From assembly GCF_002751875.1 (NCBI RefSeq), contig NZ_NMZM01000005.1, forward strand, positions 62,001 to 126,000: a DNA stretch of 64,000 nucleotides, written 5' to 3'. Source of the stretch: Oceaniglobus indicus. Lineage in GTDB: Bacteria; Pseudomonadota; Alphaproteobacteria; Rhodobacterales; Rhodobacteraceae. Below the pieces are notes generated by a model, which was not told the DNA's origin, ran no database searches, and worked only from the letters and a program-made list of their open reading frames with translations. Position numbers and translations under genes: made by a program. Shown one piece after another: positions 44,614-53,434 of the stretch (its first letter is position 1; every line of letters starts with the position of its first letter).

Positions 44614-47334
44614 ATGCCCGTCGTTGTCGTCGAATCCCCTGCAAAGGCGAAGACCATCAACAAGTATCTCGGGCCCGGCTATACGGTTCTGGCGTCCTAT
44701 GGGCACGTCCGCGACCTGCCGCCCAAGGACGGATCGGTCGATACCGAACAGGACTTCGAAATGAAGTGGGAGGTCGCCAGCGACAGCAAGAAGCACGTCA
44801 AGGCGATCGCCGATGCCCTGGCCGAGGACAACAACCTGATCCTCGCCACCGACCCCGACCGCGAAGGCGAGGCAATCAGCTGGCATCTTGAAGAAACCCT
44901 GCGCAAGCGAAAGTCGATCAAGAAGGACACGCCGGTCAGCCGCGTCGTGTTCAACGCCATCACCAAGACCGCCGTCACCGAGGCGATGAAGAATCCCCGT
45001 CAGGTCGACGCACCGCTGGTCCATGCCTACCTTGCCCGGCGCGCGCTGGATTATCTTGTCGGGTTCAACCTGTCGCCGGTGTTGTGGCGCAAGCTGCCCG
45101 GGGCGAAGTCGGCCGGACGGGTGCAATCCGTGACGCTGCGCCTGATTGTCGAGCGCGAGATGGAGATCGAGGCGTTCCGCCCGCGCGAATACTGGTCGGT
45201 CAAGGCGCTTCTGGAAACGCCGCGCGGCCAGACGTTCGAGGCACGGCTGACCGTTCTGGCCGGTGACAAGCTGGACCGGTTCAGCATCGAAAACCGCACC
45301 GCCGCCGAAATGGCCGTGCAGGCGATCGAATCGCGCGATCTGAAGGTCGCGTCCGTCGAGGCGAAGCCGACCTCGCGCAACCCCTCGGCGCCGTTCATGA
45401 CATCGACCCTGCAGCAGGAGGCCAGCCGCAAGTTCGGCATGGGCGCCCGCCAGACCATGAGCACGGCGCAGCGGCTGTATGAGGCGGGGCATATCACCTA
45501 TATGCGGACCGACGGTATCGACATGGCCCCCGAAGCCGTCAGCGCAGCGCGCGACGCGATCAAGGATCGCTATGGCGCCGACTACGTCCCGAAATCTCCG
45601 CGTATCTACAAGAACAAGGCCAAGAACGCCCAGGAGGCGCACGAATGCATCCGCCCGACCGAGATGTCGCGCGATGCCGAAAGCCTTCGGATCACCGACA
45701 ACGACCAGCGCAAGCTGTACGACCTGATCTGGAAGCGGACGCTGGCCAGCCAGATGGAGGCGGCCCGTCTGGAACGCACCACGGTCGACATCGCCAGCGA
45801 TGACGGCCAGATCGTGCTGCGCGCCACGGGTCAGGTGATGCTGTTCGACGGTTTCATCCGCGTCTACGAGGAAGGCCGCGACGACACCGTCGTGGACGAC
45901 GACGACAAGCGCCTGCCGCAGATCGCACAGGGTGAAGCGATGAAGAAGCAGGGCGTCACGCCCGAGCAGCATTTCACGCAACCCCCGCCGCGCTATACCG
46001 AGGCGACGCTGGTCAAGCGGATGGAGGAATTGGGCATCGGCCGCCCCTCGACCTATGCCTCGATCGTGACGACGATCCAGGACCGCGAATATGTCCGCAA
46101 GGACGGCAACCGCCTGTTCCCCGAGGACAAGGGGCGGCTGGTGACGGCCTTCCTGTCGAATTATTTCCACCGCTATGTGGAATACGACTTCACCGCCGCG
46201 CTCGAGGCGCAACTTGACGACGTGTCGGCGGGCGAGCGTGACTACAAGGAAGTGCTGGGCCAGTTCTGGCGCGACTTCTCGGCCGCCATCGCCGAAACGG
46301 CGGATCTGCGGATCGGCGAGGTGCTGGAAAAGATCAACGAGGTTCTGGCCCCCCACCTGTTTCCGGACAAGGGCGATGGCAGCGATCCGCGCCTGTGCCC
46401 GCATTGCGGCAAGGGCACGCTGTCGATGCGCACCGCACGGTCGGGCGGCGCCTTTATCGGCTGTTCGAACTATCCCGAATGCCGCTATACCCGCCCCTTC
46501 GGTCCGCCATCGGACGAAGAACAGCTCGAAGGAGGGATTCCCCCCGAGGGCAAGCTGCTGGGCGAGGATGCAGGCGATAGGATCTGGGCGTTCAAGGGGC
46601 GGTTCGGCCCCTATGTCCAGCGCGGCGATGTGACCGAGGACAACAAGAAGCCGCCGCGCCAGTCGATCCCGCGCGAATGGCCGCCCGAAGAATGTGACCT
46701 GGAACAGGCGCTGAAGCTGTTGGCACTGCCGCGTCTGGTGGGCACCCACCCCGAAGACGGCGTCAACGTCTGGGCGACCATCGGGCGTTATGGTCCGTAT
46801 CTGAAGCACAACGAAGACACCGGCCGGGGCGGCGCGACGGCCCCCCTGCCCGAGTTGGACGACGTGTTCACCATCGGCATGAACCGCGCGGTCGAATTGC
46901 TGGCGCAGAAAAAGGCCAGCCGGGGCGGCCGCGGCGCCGCGACCCCGCCGCTGCGCGAGATGGGCGAACATCCCAGCGAAGGCGGTGCCGTGCACATCAT
47001 GGAAGGGCGTTACGGCCCCTACGTGAAATGGGAAAAGGTCAACGCGACCTTGCCGAAGGATACAGATCCGGCCGCGGTGACGATGGAGCAGGCGGTCGAA
47101 CTGATCGCCGAAAAAGCCGCCAAGAAGGGCACGCGCAAGAAGGCGGCGCCGAAAAAGGCGGCTGCCAAGAAACCCGCCGCGGCGAAGAAGGCGACGACAA
47201 AGACGGCAACCAAGAAGGCACCGGCGAAGAAACCCGCCGCGAAAAAGACCGCCAAGCCCAAGCCGGCCGCCAAGGGTGACGCCAGCAATGACGACAACGG
47301 TGATGTCGTCGAGCGATTACGGGGCGCACGTTGA
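44614..47334 (+). CDS. topA: DNA topoisomerase I
   Basis: Type IA topoisomerase that relaxes negative supercoils. 906 residues. N-terminal Toprim (VVVVESPAKAKTINKYL; LATDPDREGEAISWHL), catalytic Tyr in GHITYMRTDGIDM, a C4 zinc ribbon (CPHCGKGTLSM; GCSNYPECRYTRPF), then Toprim-C repeats (WATIGRYGPYLKH). The last 70 residues are a Lys/Ala tail of KKAAPKKAAAKKPAAAKK type, common in alphaproteobacterial TopA and expected to bind DNA. The ATG at 44614 follows GGAAGGAAG. Confidence 0.97.
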   Translation: MPVVVVESPAKAKTINKYLGPGYTVLASYGHVRDLPPKDGSVDTEQDFEMKWEVASDSKKHVKAIADALAEDNNLILATDPDREGEAISWHLEETLRKRKSIKKDTPVSRVVFNAITKTAVTEAMKNPRQVDAPLVHAYLARRALDYLVGFNLSPVLWRKLPGAKSAGRVQSVTLRLIVEREMEIEAFRPREYWSVKALLETPRGQTFEARLTVLAGDKLDRFSIENRTAAEMAVQAIESRDLKVASVEAKPTSRNPSAPFMTSTLQQEASRKFGMGARQTMSTAQRLYEAGHITYMRTDGIDMAPEAVSAARDAIKDRYGADYVPKSPRIYKNKAKNAQEAHECIRPTEMSRDAESLRITDNDQRKLYDLIWKRTLASQMEAARLERTTVDIASDDGQIVLRATGQVMLFDGFIRVYEEGRDDTVVDDDDKRLPQIAQGEAMKKQGVTPEQHFTQPPPRYTEATLVKRMEELGIGRPSTYASIVTTIQDREYVRKDGNRLFPEDKGRLVTAFLSNYFHRYVEYDFTAALEAQLDDVSAGERDYKEVLGQFWRDFSAAIAETADLRIGEVLEKINEVLAPHLFPDKGDGSDPRLCPHCGKGTLSMRTARSGGAFIGCSNYPECRYTRPFGPPSDEEQLEGGIPPEGKLLGEDAGDRIWAFKGRFGPYVQRGDVTEDNKKPPRQSIPREWPPEECDLEQALKLLALPRLVGTHPEDGVNVWATIGRYGPYLKHNEDTGRGGATAPLPELDDVFTIGMNRAVELLAQKKASRGGRGAATPPLREMGEHPSEGGAVHIMEGRYGPYVKWEKVNATLPKDTDPAAVTMEQAVELIAEKAAKKGTRKKAAPKKAAAKKPAAAKKATTKTATKKAPAKKPAAKKTAKPKPAAKGDASNDDNGDVVERLRGAR

Positions 47335-47389
47335 CTTCACGGCGGCAGACCGCCAAAATCCGATCCGAATAATCTGCGGAGAAAACGGG

Positions 47390-48103
47390 ATGAAAAAGGT
47401 CTATGGTTCGGCGGCGGAAGCCCTTGAGGGCACGCTGTTTGACGGAATGTTCATTGCCGCCGGCGGGTTCGGGCTGTGCGGCATTCCCGAATTGCTGCTG
47501 AACGCGATCCGGGACGCCGGCACCAAAGATCTGACTTTTGCGTCAAACAACGCCGGGGTCGACGATTTCGGCATCGGCATCCTGTTGCAGACCCGGCAGG
47601 TGAAGAAGATGATCTCGTCCTACGTCGGCGAGAACAAGGAATTCATGCGCCAGTACCTGGGCGATGAGCTTGAGCTGGAGTTCAACCCCCAGGGGACGCT
47701 GGCCGAACGGATGCGCGCGGGCGGTTGCGGCATTCCCGGCTTTTATACCAAGACCGGCGTCGGCACGGTGATCGCCGAAGGCAAGGAGCACAAGGATTTC
47801 CCCACCGGCCCCGATGGCCAGCCGGAAACCTATATCCTGGAACGCGGAATCGTGGCCGATCTGGCCATCGTCAAGGCCTGGAAGGCGGATGACACCGGCA
47901 ATCTGGTGTTCCGCAAGACGGCGCGCAACTTCAACCCGCCGGCCGCGATGTGTGGCAAGATCTGTATCGCAGAGGTCGAAGAAATCGTGCCGCGCGGATC
48001 GCTGGATCCCGACGCGATCCACCTGCCCGGCATCTATGTGCATCGCATCGTTCAGGGCGAACACGAAAAGCGGATCGAGCAGCGCACGACGCGGGCGGCC
48101 TGA
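47390..48103 (+). CDS. scoA: 3-oxoacid/acetoacetate CoA-transferase subunit A
   Basis: Alpha subunit of a heteromeric family-I CoA transferase (succinyl-CoA:acetoacetate type). 237 residues. Family features: EALEGTLFDGMFIAAGGFGLCGIPE near the N-terminus, NNAGVDDFGIGIL, GGCGIPGFYTKTGVGT and LERGIVADLAIVKAWKAD. It partners subunit B at 49223, with which it would form one catalytic site. Start at 47390 preceded by GGAGAAAAC. A LOV kinase gene lies between the two subunit genes. Confidence 0.94.
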   Translation: MKKVYGSAAEALEGTLFDGMFIAAGGFGLCGIPELLLNAIRDAGTKDLTFASNNAGVDDFGIGILLQTRQVKKMISSYVGENKEFMRQYLGDELELEFNPQGTLAERMRAGGCGIPGFYTKTGVGTVIAEGKEHKDFPTGPDGQPETYILERGIVADLAIVKAWKADDTGNLVFRKTARNFNPPAAMCGKICIAEVEEIVPRGSLDPDAIHLPGIYVHRIVQGEHEKRIEQRTTRAA

Positions 48104-48121
48104 CACCGGAGGGGATGAGCG

Positions 48122-49150
48122 GTGGACAAACCGGTTACTGGCGATATCCATGGTCTGAGCGCCGGCGAAGCATTCCAGACGTTCTCGCGGTCGAACGTGG
48201 CGATGGTGCTGACCAATCCCAAGCTGGACGATAATCCCATCGTCTATGTCAACGACGCCTTTGTCAGGCTGACCGGCTATTCCCGCGAGATGGCGATCGG
48301 GCGCAACTGCCGGTTTCTCCAGGGCGAGGGCACCGATCCCGACGATATCGCGAAGGTGCGGCGCATCGTCAGCGAACACCGCGAAGGCGCGGTCGACGTC
48401 TTGAACTATCGTGCTGACGGCGCCACGTTCATCAATCACCTGTTCATCACGCCGATCGTCAACGCCCGCGACAAGGTGGAGTATTTCCTGGGCATACAGA
48501 TCAACGCCGGCGATCAGACCTCGGTCCACCTGCCGCCGGGCGCGGACAAGATCATGCGCGAGATCCAGCATCGCGTGAAGAACCACCTGTCGATGATCGT
48601 CGGCATGATCCGCCTTCAGGCCCGCGAAAGCACCGCCGCCGACGAATACCGCGACCTGTCGCGCCGGGTCGAAAGCCTGCAATTGCTTTACGAGGAACTG
48701 ACCCAGATCGGGACGGGCGACGATGCGCAGGAGATCCAGTTGGGATCCTACCTGTCGCGCGTGGCCAATGCCATCGGCCACATCGACGGGCGGGCCGGGG
48801 TCCGCATGAACATCATCGCCGACGCCATCACCATGCCTGTCGATTCGGCGACACGCGTGGGTCTGATCCTGTCCGAAGTGCTGACCAACGCGATGCAGCA
48901 TGCGTTTGAAGGGCGCGACAAGGGGCTGGTCGAGGTGCGGCTGTCGGCCCTCAGCGATGGCGGCGCCCGGGTCAGCGTCAGCGACGATGGCGTCGGCATC
49001 CCGCACGGCGTGAAATGGCCCGAAACCAATTCGCTGGGCGGGCGCATCGTTCTGGGCCTGGTGGACGGGCTGAACGCGACGTTCGATGTCACGAAGGGCG
49101 CGTCGGGCACCGTCGTGACGCTGGACGTCCCCGCACCGTCCGACGCCTGA
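48122..49150 (+). CDS. LOV-domain blue-light sensor histidine kinase (HisKA_2/HWE type)
   Basis: 342-residue soluble photoreceptor kinase. Residues 20-128 form a LOV domain with GRNCRFLQG; Cys63 would form the flavin adduct, and YVNDAFVRLTGYS, LNYRADGATFINHLF and FLGIQIN are the remaining LOV blocks. The kinase half begins EIQHRVKNHLSMIVGMIRLQ (phospho-acceptor His150, HisKA_2 style), and the ATPase domain has ILSEVLTNAMQHAFEG and VSVSDDGVGIP. Starts with GTG at 48122 after GGAGGGG; 18 bases follow scoA and 72 precede scoB. No response regulator is adjacent. The target is unknown; the HWE-family relatives often control the general stress response. Confidence 0.92.
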   Translation: MDKPVTGDIHGLSAGEAFQTFSRSNVAMVLTNPKLDDNPIVYVNDAFVRLTGYSREMAIGRNCRFLQGEGTDPDDIAKVRRIVSEHREGAVDVLNYRADGATFINHLFITPIVNARDKVEYFLGIQINAGDQTSVHLPPGADKIMREIQHRVKNHLSMIVGMIRLQARESTAADEYRDLSRRVESLQLLYEELTQIGTGDDAQEIQLGSYLSRVANAIGHIDGRAGVRMNIIADAITMPVDSATRVGLILSEVLTNAMQHAFEGRDKGLVEVRLSALSDGGARVSVSDDGVGIPHGVKWPETNSLGGRIVLGLVDGLNATFDVTKGASGTVVTLDVPAPSDA

Positions 49151-49222
49151 TACCAAGCTCGCGCCTTGCCCCCGTCTGTCGACAGGGGCTAGACTGAAAT
49201 CATTCAAGGATAAGGATCGCCC

Positions 49223-49849
49223 ATGCCCTGGGACCGCAACCAGATGGCCGCACGCGCGGCACAGGAACTCGAAGACGGGATGTATGTGAACCTCGGCATC
49301 GGTATTCCGACGCTGGTGTCGAACTATATCCCCGAGGGCGTCGAAGTGACGCTGCAATCGGAAAACGGGATGCTGGGCATGGGTCCCTTCCCCACCGAGG
49401 ATGAGGTCGACGCCGATCTGATCAACGCCGGCAAGCAGACGATCACCGAGATCCCCAAGACCGCCTATTTCGACAGCGCGACATCGTTCGGGATGATCCG
49501 CGGCGGCAAGATCGCCATGGCGATCCTGGGCGCCATGGAAGTGTCCGAGGGCGGCGATCTGGCGAACTGGATGATCCCCGGCAAGCTGGTCAAGGGAATG
49601 GGCGGCGCGATGGACCTGGTGGCCGGGGTCGGCCGCGTGGTCGTGGTGATGGACCATGTCAACAAGCATGGTGAATCGAAGGTGCTGAAGGCCTGCACGC
49701 TGCCGCTGACCGGAACCGGTGTCGTCGACCGGATCATCACGAACCTTGGCGTGCTGGATGTGGTCGAGGGTGGTTTGCGCATTGTCGAGACCGCCGAGGG
49801 CGTGACCGAGGACGAGATTCGCGCCGCCACCGAAGCCACGCTTGTCTGA
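49223..49849 (+). CDS. scoB: 3-oxoacid/acetoacetate CoA-transferase subunit B
   Basis: Beta subunit of the CoA transferase, 208 residues. The catalytic Glu lies in [11 protein letters not shown], preceded by [19 protein letters not shown] and followed by [29 protein letters not shown] and [19 protein letters not shown]. It transfers CoA between succinyl-CoA and acetoacetate, probably for ketone or short-chain fatty-acid use. It pairs with subunit A; the pair is split by the LOV kinase gene. The stop overlaps the GNAT gene. Confidence 0.95.
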   Translation: MPWDRNQMAARAAQELEDGMYVNLGIGIPTLVSNYIPEGVEVTLQSENGMLGMGPFPTEDEVDADLINAGKQTITEIPKTAYFDSATSFGMIRGGKIAMAILGAMEVSEGGDLANWMIPGKLVKGMGGAMDLVAGVGRVVVVMDHVNKHGESKVLKACTLPLTGTGVVDRIITNLGVLDVVEGGLRIVETAEGVTEDEIRAATEATLV

Positions 49850-50132
49850 CCTCGCCATCCGGCACGAGGCCAGCGGCACACGGCATCGGCTGGTCGTGAA
49901 CCGTCACGGGGCCGAAGCCGAACTGACCTATACCGTGGTGGCACCCGGGCGCGTCATCGCGGATCATACGGGTGTGCCGGACGCCTTTCGTGGCGAAGGC
50001 GTCGGTCCGGCATTGGTCGCGCGGTTGGTGGCGGACGCCCGCAAGGACGGTTTCGTGATCGTGCCGCGCTGCCGTTTCATCGAGGCCCAGCGCCGCCGCC
50101 ATCCTGAATGGTCGAACGTCTTCTCAACCTGA
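49842..50132 (+). CDS. GNAT-family N-acetyltransferase (YjdJ-like)
   Basis: 96-residue single-domain acetyltransferase of the small Gcn5-related YjdJ group. The acetyl-CoA loop reads [19 protein letters not shown], and the end [19 protein letters not shown] matches the family. Substrate unknown. It uses a TTG start at 49842, overlapping the last eight bases of scoB, and is therefore probably coupled to it. After its stop, 221 bases separate it from the next gene. Confidence 0.88.
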   Translation: MSDLAIRHEASGTRHRLVVNRHGAEAELTYTVVAPGRVIADHTGVPDAFRGEGVGPALVARLVADARKDGFVIVPRCRFIEAQRRRHPEWSNVFST

Positions 50133-50353
50133 GGACGTTTGACCTTATCGGCTTGGCCGCGTTCACTGCCCACGCCACGGATGCGTGCCCCGCACCACCG
50201 CCGTTTTGGGCCGTCCTTTGCACCCCGCGTCGGGTCTGTCTGTCAGGTTTTCGATCGGCTACAACCTGGCTGACGCTACAGGCTTGCCAAGGCTGTTCCG
50301 ATTACGGAAACAGTTTCATAGTATTGCCCCATTCCTCGACTAATCACGGGCCG
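50133..50353. promoter_or_regulatory. Possible promoter/operator before the flippase gene
   Basis: 221 bases with no coding signal. A perfect palindrome GAAAC-A-GTTTC lies at 50307-50317, and TAGTAT just after it (50319-50324) could serve as a -10 with TTCCGA 17 bases upstream. This would drive the three-gene operon at 50354-53377. Assignment by eye only. Confidence 0.3.
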
Positions 50354-51358
50354 ATGACAGTTGCTTCCTCTCTCCTCGCACGCCGTTGGCCGCGCTTGTT
50401 GCGGCGGGATCGGCTTGTCTGGCTGGCCCTTCTGGCACTGATGGCGCTGGGATTTGGCGGGCTGGTGATGACGACCGGTTGGGAAGATGTCCTGCGACAG
50501 ATCGGCCAGATCACGCCCGGCCAGATCGCCGCCCTCTTGGTGTTGAGCCTTGCAAACTACGGCTTGCGCGGCCTGCGCTGGCACCTGTTCGCGCGGCGCC
50601 TGGGCTTGAACACCGGCCTTTCCCAGAACATGCGCCACTTCATCGGCGGGTTTGCCATGTCGGTCACACCGGGACGGGTGGGCGAACTGGTGCGGATGCG
50701 CTGGATCCGGCGCGAAACCGGCTGGAGTTTCGAGCGCACGGCGCCCCTGGTCCTGATCGACCGCGCCAGCGATCTTGCCGCGATGGCGGTGCTGTTGGCG
50801 ATTGCGCTGTCGCTGTCCGCGACCGGAATCGCGGGCGGTTTGCCGGTGACGCTGCTGGCACTGATCGCCGCCTTTGTCGTCACGCGCCCGGCGCTTCTGT
50901 CGGCCCTGGCCGGCGTCGGGTATCGCACCACCGGCCGCTGGGCGCGCGCGTTCGTGCGGGTGCGGCGGGCGGCACGGGCGCTGGCGCGGTTTTCGCACCC
51001 CACCGTCATCAGCGCCGCCATGGTGCTGGGCGTGTTCGGCTGGCTGGCCGAGGTCGTCGCCTTCTGGCTGCTGCTTGACTGGATGGGTGCGCCGGTCGGG
51101 TTTGCCATGGCCATGGCGATCTTCATCTTCTCGACCCTCGCCGGGGGGCTGACCGGTGCGCCGGGCGGCGTCGGCGGCGCCGAGGCGGCGATGGTCGCGC
51201 TGCTCGCGCTCCAGGGCGTGCCGCTGAGCGTTGCCATCCCGGTGACCGCCATCATCCGGCTGACCACCCTGTGGTTCGCCATTGCCTTGGGCCTTGGCGC
51301 ATTTGCCGACGCCGAACGGAAATCCAGAAAGGGCGCCCATGCGCTGGAAAACGACTGA
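50354..51358 (+). CDS. Flippase-like / lysylphosphatidylglycerol-synthase-TM family membrane protein (UPF0104)
   Basis: 334-residue inner-membrane protein with roughly eight hydrophobic segments, in the UPF0104/LPG_synthase_TM family (GFAMSVTPGRVGELVRMRWI; LIDRASDLAAMAVLLAIAL; IFIFSTLAGGLTGAPGGVGGAEAAMVALL). Members are membrane-lipid or lipid-linked sugar handling proteins. It overlaps the DprE1-like gene by 20 bases and is in one operon with DprE1/DprE2 homologues, so it may move or sense a polyprenyl-phospho-pentose; this is inference. ATG at 50354 (MTVASSLLARRW). Confidence 0.85.
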   Translation: MTVASSLLARRWPRLLRRDRLVWLALLALMALGFGGLVMTTGWEDVLRQIGQITPGQIAALLVLSLANYGLRGLRWHLFARRLGLNTGLSQNMRHFIGGFAMSVTPGRVGELVRMRWIRRETGWSFERTAPLVLIDRASDLAAMAVLLAIALSLSATGIAGGLPVTLLALIAAFVVTRPALLSALAGVGYRTTGRWARAFVRVRRAARALARFSHPTVISAAMVLGVFGWLAEVVAFWLLLDWMGAPVGFAMAMAIFIFSTLAGGLTGAPGGVGGAEAAMVALLALQGVPLSVAIPVTAIIRLTTLWFAIALGLGAFADAERKSRKGAHALEND

Positions 51359-52646
51359 ATACGCCGGATGGGGCCGTGCCCTGCGGGCCACCGGCAACCT
51401 GGCCCGCCCCGAGCGCCTGTCGTCGCTGACGGCGCTGATGCGCGAGGAACCGGCGCCGGCCATCGGCAACCGCCGCTCGTATGGCGATGCCTGCCTGAAC
51501 ACCGGCGGCAAGGCGGTCGCGACCGTGCGCCTTGACCGGATCCTGTCGTTCGATCCCGACACCGGCGTCGCCGAGGTCGAGGCGGGCGCGACGCTGGGCG
51601 ATCTGGCGACGATCTTTGCGCCCATGGGATGGCTGCCCGCCGTGATGCCCGGCACAGGCTTTGCCACGGTCGGGGGCGCCATTGCCCACGATGTGCACGG
51701 CAAGAACCACCATGGCGCCGGATCCTTCGGCCAGCATGTCCAGGCAATCACGCTGATTCTGCCCGGTGGCGAGACGCGGCACATCACCCCCGACGACCCG
51801 CTGTTCGCCGCCACCGTCGGCGGATTGGGTCAGACCGGCGTGATCGCATCCGCCGCGCTGCGCCTGCTGAAATGCAAGGGCGACGTGATGATCGTGACCG
51901 AACGCCGGATCGGGGGATGGGACGAATTCCTCGACCGGCTGGACCGGTCCGACGCGACCTATACCGTCGGCTGGATCGACGCGACGGCCAAGGGCGGTGA
52001 CCTGGGCCGCGGTATCCTCGAGGAGGGCGAAACCGGTTCGGGCCTGATCACGCGGCGCGGCAAGGCGCGGGCGGTGCCGTTCGACGCCCCCGGCTTCGCG
52101 CTGGCCCCTGCCGTGGTCAAGGTGTTCAACACCGCCTATTACAAGCGCGTGCCGGAACGCGGCCGCACCGTGGTCAAGCCGATCGAGGATTTCTTCTTTC
52201 CGCTGGACAAGATCCGCGACTGGAACCGTCTCTATGGCCGCGAGGGCTTTCACCAGTTCCAATGCGTCGTGCCCATCGAAAACGCTCCCGCGTTGCGCGC
52301 GATGCTTGAACGGATCGCGCAATCGGGTTTGGCGTCGCCCCTGGCCGTGCTGAAACGCATGGGGCCGGGGCGCGCGGGAATGATGTCGTTCCCGATGGAG
52401 GGATATACGCTGGCCGTGGATTTCGCCAATCGCGCCCGCGCAACCCGCCTGATCGGCGAGCTTGAGGCCGACGCGCTGGCGGCGGACGGGCGGATCTATC
52501 TGGCCAAGGACGCGCTGTCCAAGGGCGCGACGATCCGCGCCATGTATCCCGAACGCGCCGCCTGGGCGGAAGCGGTGAACGCCGTCGATCCCGACGGCGC
52601 CATGACCACCGATCTGGTGCGCCGCCTTGATTTGAGGAGCCTGTGA
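51339..52646 (+). CDS. DprE1-like FAD-dependent decaprenylphosphoryl-ribose 2'-oxidase
   Basis: 435-residue FAD oxidoreductase of the DprE1 family. FAD-binding PCMH region: AIGNRRSYGDACLN, VEAGATLGDLATIF, VMPGTGFATVGGAIAHDVHG then KNHHGAGSFGQHV, the last being strongly DprE1-like. C-terminal block DFFFPLDKIRDWNRLYGREG. In mycobacteria DprE1 oxidises decaprenylphosphoryl-ribose to the keto intermediate on the way to the arabinose donor. Followed by a DprE2-like gene (one-base overlap) and, convergently, by a UbiA-type phosphoribosyltransferase. Whether the product is arabinose is inferred from the pathway set. Confidence 0.9.
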   Translation: MRWKTTEYAGWGRALRATGNLARPERLSSLTALMREEPAPAIGNRRSYGDACLNTGGKAVATVRLDRILSFDPDTGVAEVEAGATLGDLATIFAPMGWLPAVMPGTGFATVGGAIAHDVHGKNHHGAGSFGQHVQAITLILPGGETRHITPDDPLFAATVGGLGQTGVIASAALRLLKCKGDVMIVTERRIGGWDEFLDRLDRSDATYTVGWIDATAKGGDLGRGILEEGETGSGLITRRGKARAVPFDAPGFALAPAVVKVFNTAYYKRVPERGRTVVKPIEDFFFPLDKIRDWNRLYGREGFHQFQCVVPIENAPALRAMLERIAQSGLASPLAVLKRMGPGRAGMMSFPMEGYTLAVDFANRARATRLIGELEADALAADGRIYLAKDALSKGATIRAMYPERAAWAEAVNAVDPDGAMTTDLVRRLDLRSL

Positions 52647-53377
52647 TGCCCGAAACCTGGATCCTGCTGGGCGCGTCCTCGTCCATGGCGCGCGCCATGG
52701 CCCGCGCGCTGGCCGAACGGGGCGACGCCATCGTCCTGGCCGGGCGTGACATCGCTGATATGGAGGCAACGGCCGCCCATGCCCGACTGACCGGTGCCCC
52801 GTCAGCTGTTGTGGCACGCTTCGACGCCCGCGACCCCGGCACCTTCCAGGGCGTTCTGGACGCCGCGGGCGACGGCGTGGTGAACGCGGCGGTCTTCGTC
52901 GGCTCGATGCCGGATCAATCGGCCATCGACGCCGATCCGTCGCTGATCGACGGCACCGTCACCGACAGCTTCACCGGCCCTGCCCGGTTCCTGCAAATGC
53001 TGGCACCGGTGATCGAGGCGAACGGCGCGGGCTGCGTGATCGGCGTGGGGTCGGTTGCCGGCGACCGCGGGCGCATCGGCAACTATGTCTATGGTGCGGC
53101 CAAGGCAGGCTTCCACACCTACCTGTCCGGACTGCGCAACCGCCTGACCCGCTCGGGCGGGCACGTCGTCACGGTGAAACCCGGTTTCGTGGACAGTGCG
53201 ATGACCTGGGGGATCGAGGGCATGTTCCTGGTCGCGCCGCCCGAAGCGGTCGCGCGCGATCTTCTGAAGGCGGCGGAAAAGCGCCGCGACGTGATCTATA
53301 CGCCGTTTTTCTGGCGCTATATCATGGCGATCATCCGGTCGATCCCCGAGCGGATGTTCAAGAAAATGTCGGTCTGA
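52646..53377 (+). CDS. DprE2-like SDR reductase (decaprenylphosphoryl-2-keto-erythropentose reductase family)
   Basis: 243-residue short-chain dehydrogenase. The cofactor loop is GASSSMARAMARALAERG (SSxxA variant of TGxxxGxG), GVGSVAGDRGR supplies the Ser, and the catalytic YxxxK is in YVYGAAKAGFHTYLSGL. It is paired with DprE1 in order and spacing, as in mycobacteria and other arabinan producers, where DprE2 reduces the keto sugar to polyprenyl-phospho-arabinose. ATG at 52646 shares one base with the DprE1 stop; GAGGAG lies just upstream. Confidence 0.9.
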   Translation: MPETWILLGASSSMARAMARALAERGDAIVLAGRDIADMEATAAHARLTGAPSAVVARFDARDPGTFQGVLDAAGDGVVNAAVFVGSMPDQSAIDADPSLIDGTVTDSFTGPARFLQMLAPVIEANGAGCVIGVGSVAGDRGRIGNYVYGAAKAGFHTYLSGLRNRLTRSGGHVVTVKPGFVDSAMTWGIEGMFLVAPPEAVARDLLKAAEKRRDVIYTPFFWRYIMAIIRSIPERMFKKMSV

Positions 53378-53390
53378 TCCGGTTGCGACC

Positions 53391-53422
53391 GGCGGATTCG
53401 AGTATTTTTGTCGGTAAGAAGC
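53391..53422 (+). repeat. Dispersed GAGTATTT element, copy 6
   Basis: Reads GGCGGATTCGAGTATTTTTG then TCGGTAAGAAGC, in the convergent gap between the DprE2-like gene and the UbiA gene. The GGCGGATTCGAGTATTTTTG lead is identical to copy 1. Confidence 0.75.
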
Positions 53423-53434
53423 AGGGTTCCGGGA

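Noticed and set aside
44572-46995. 807-codon open frame antisense to topA
   Set aside because: It is the GC-driven shadow of topA, has low-complexity His/Arg/Gly-rich translation and no homology-like blocks; topA is unambiguous.
47543-49879. 778-codon open frame antisense to scoA, LOV kinase and scoB
   Set aside because: Covers three well-supported genes on the opposite strand and its translation shows no recognisable domain.
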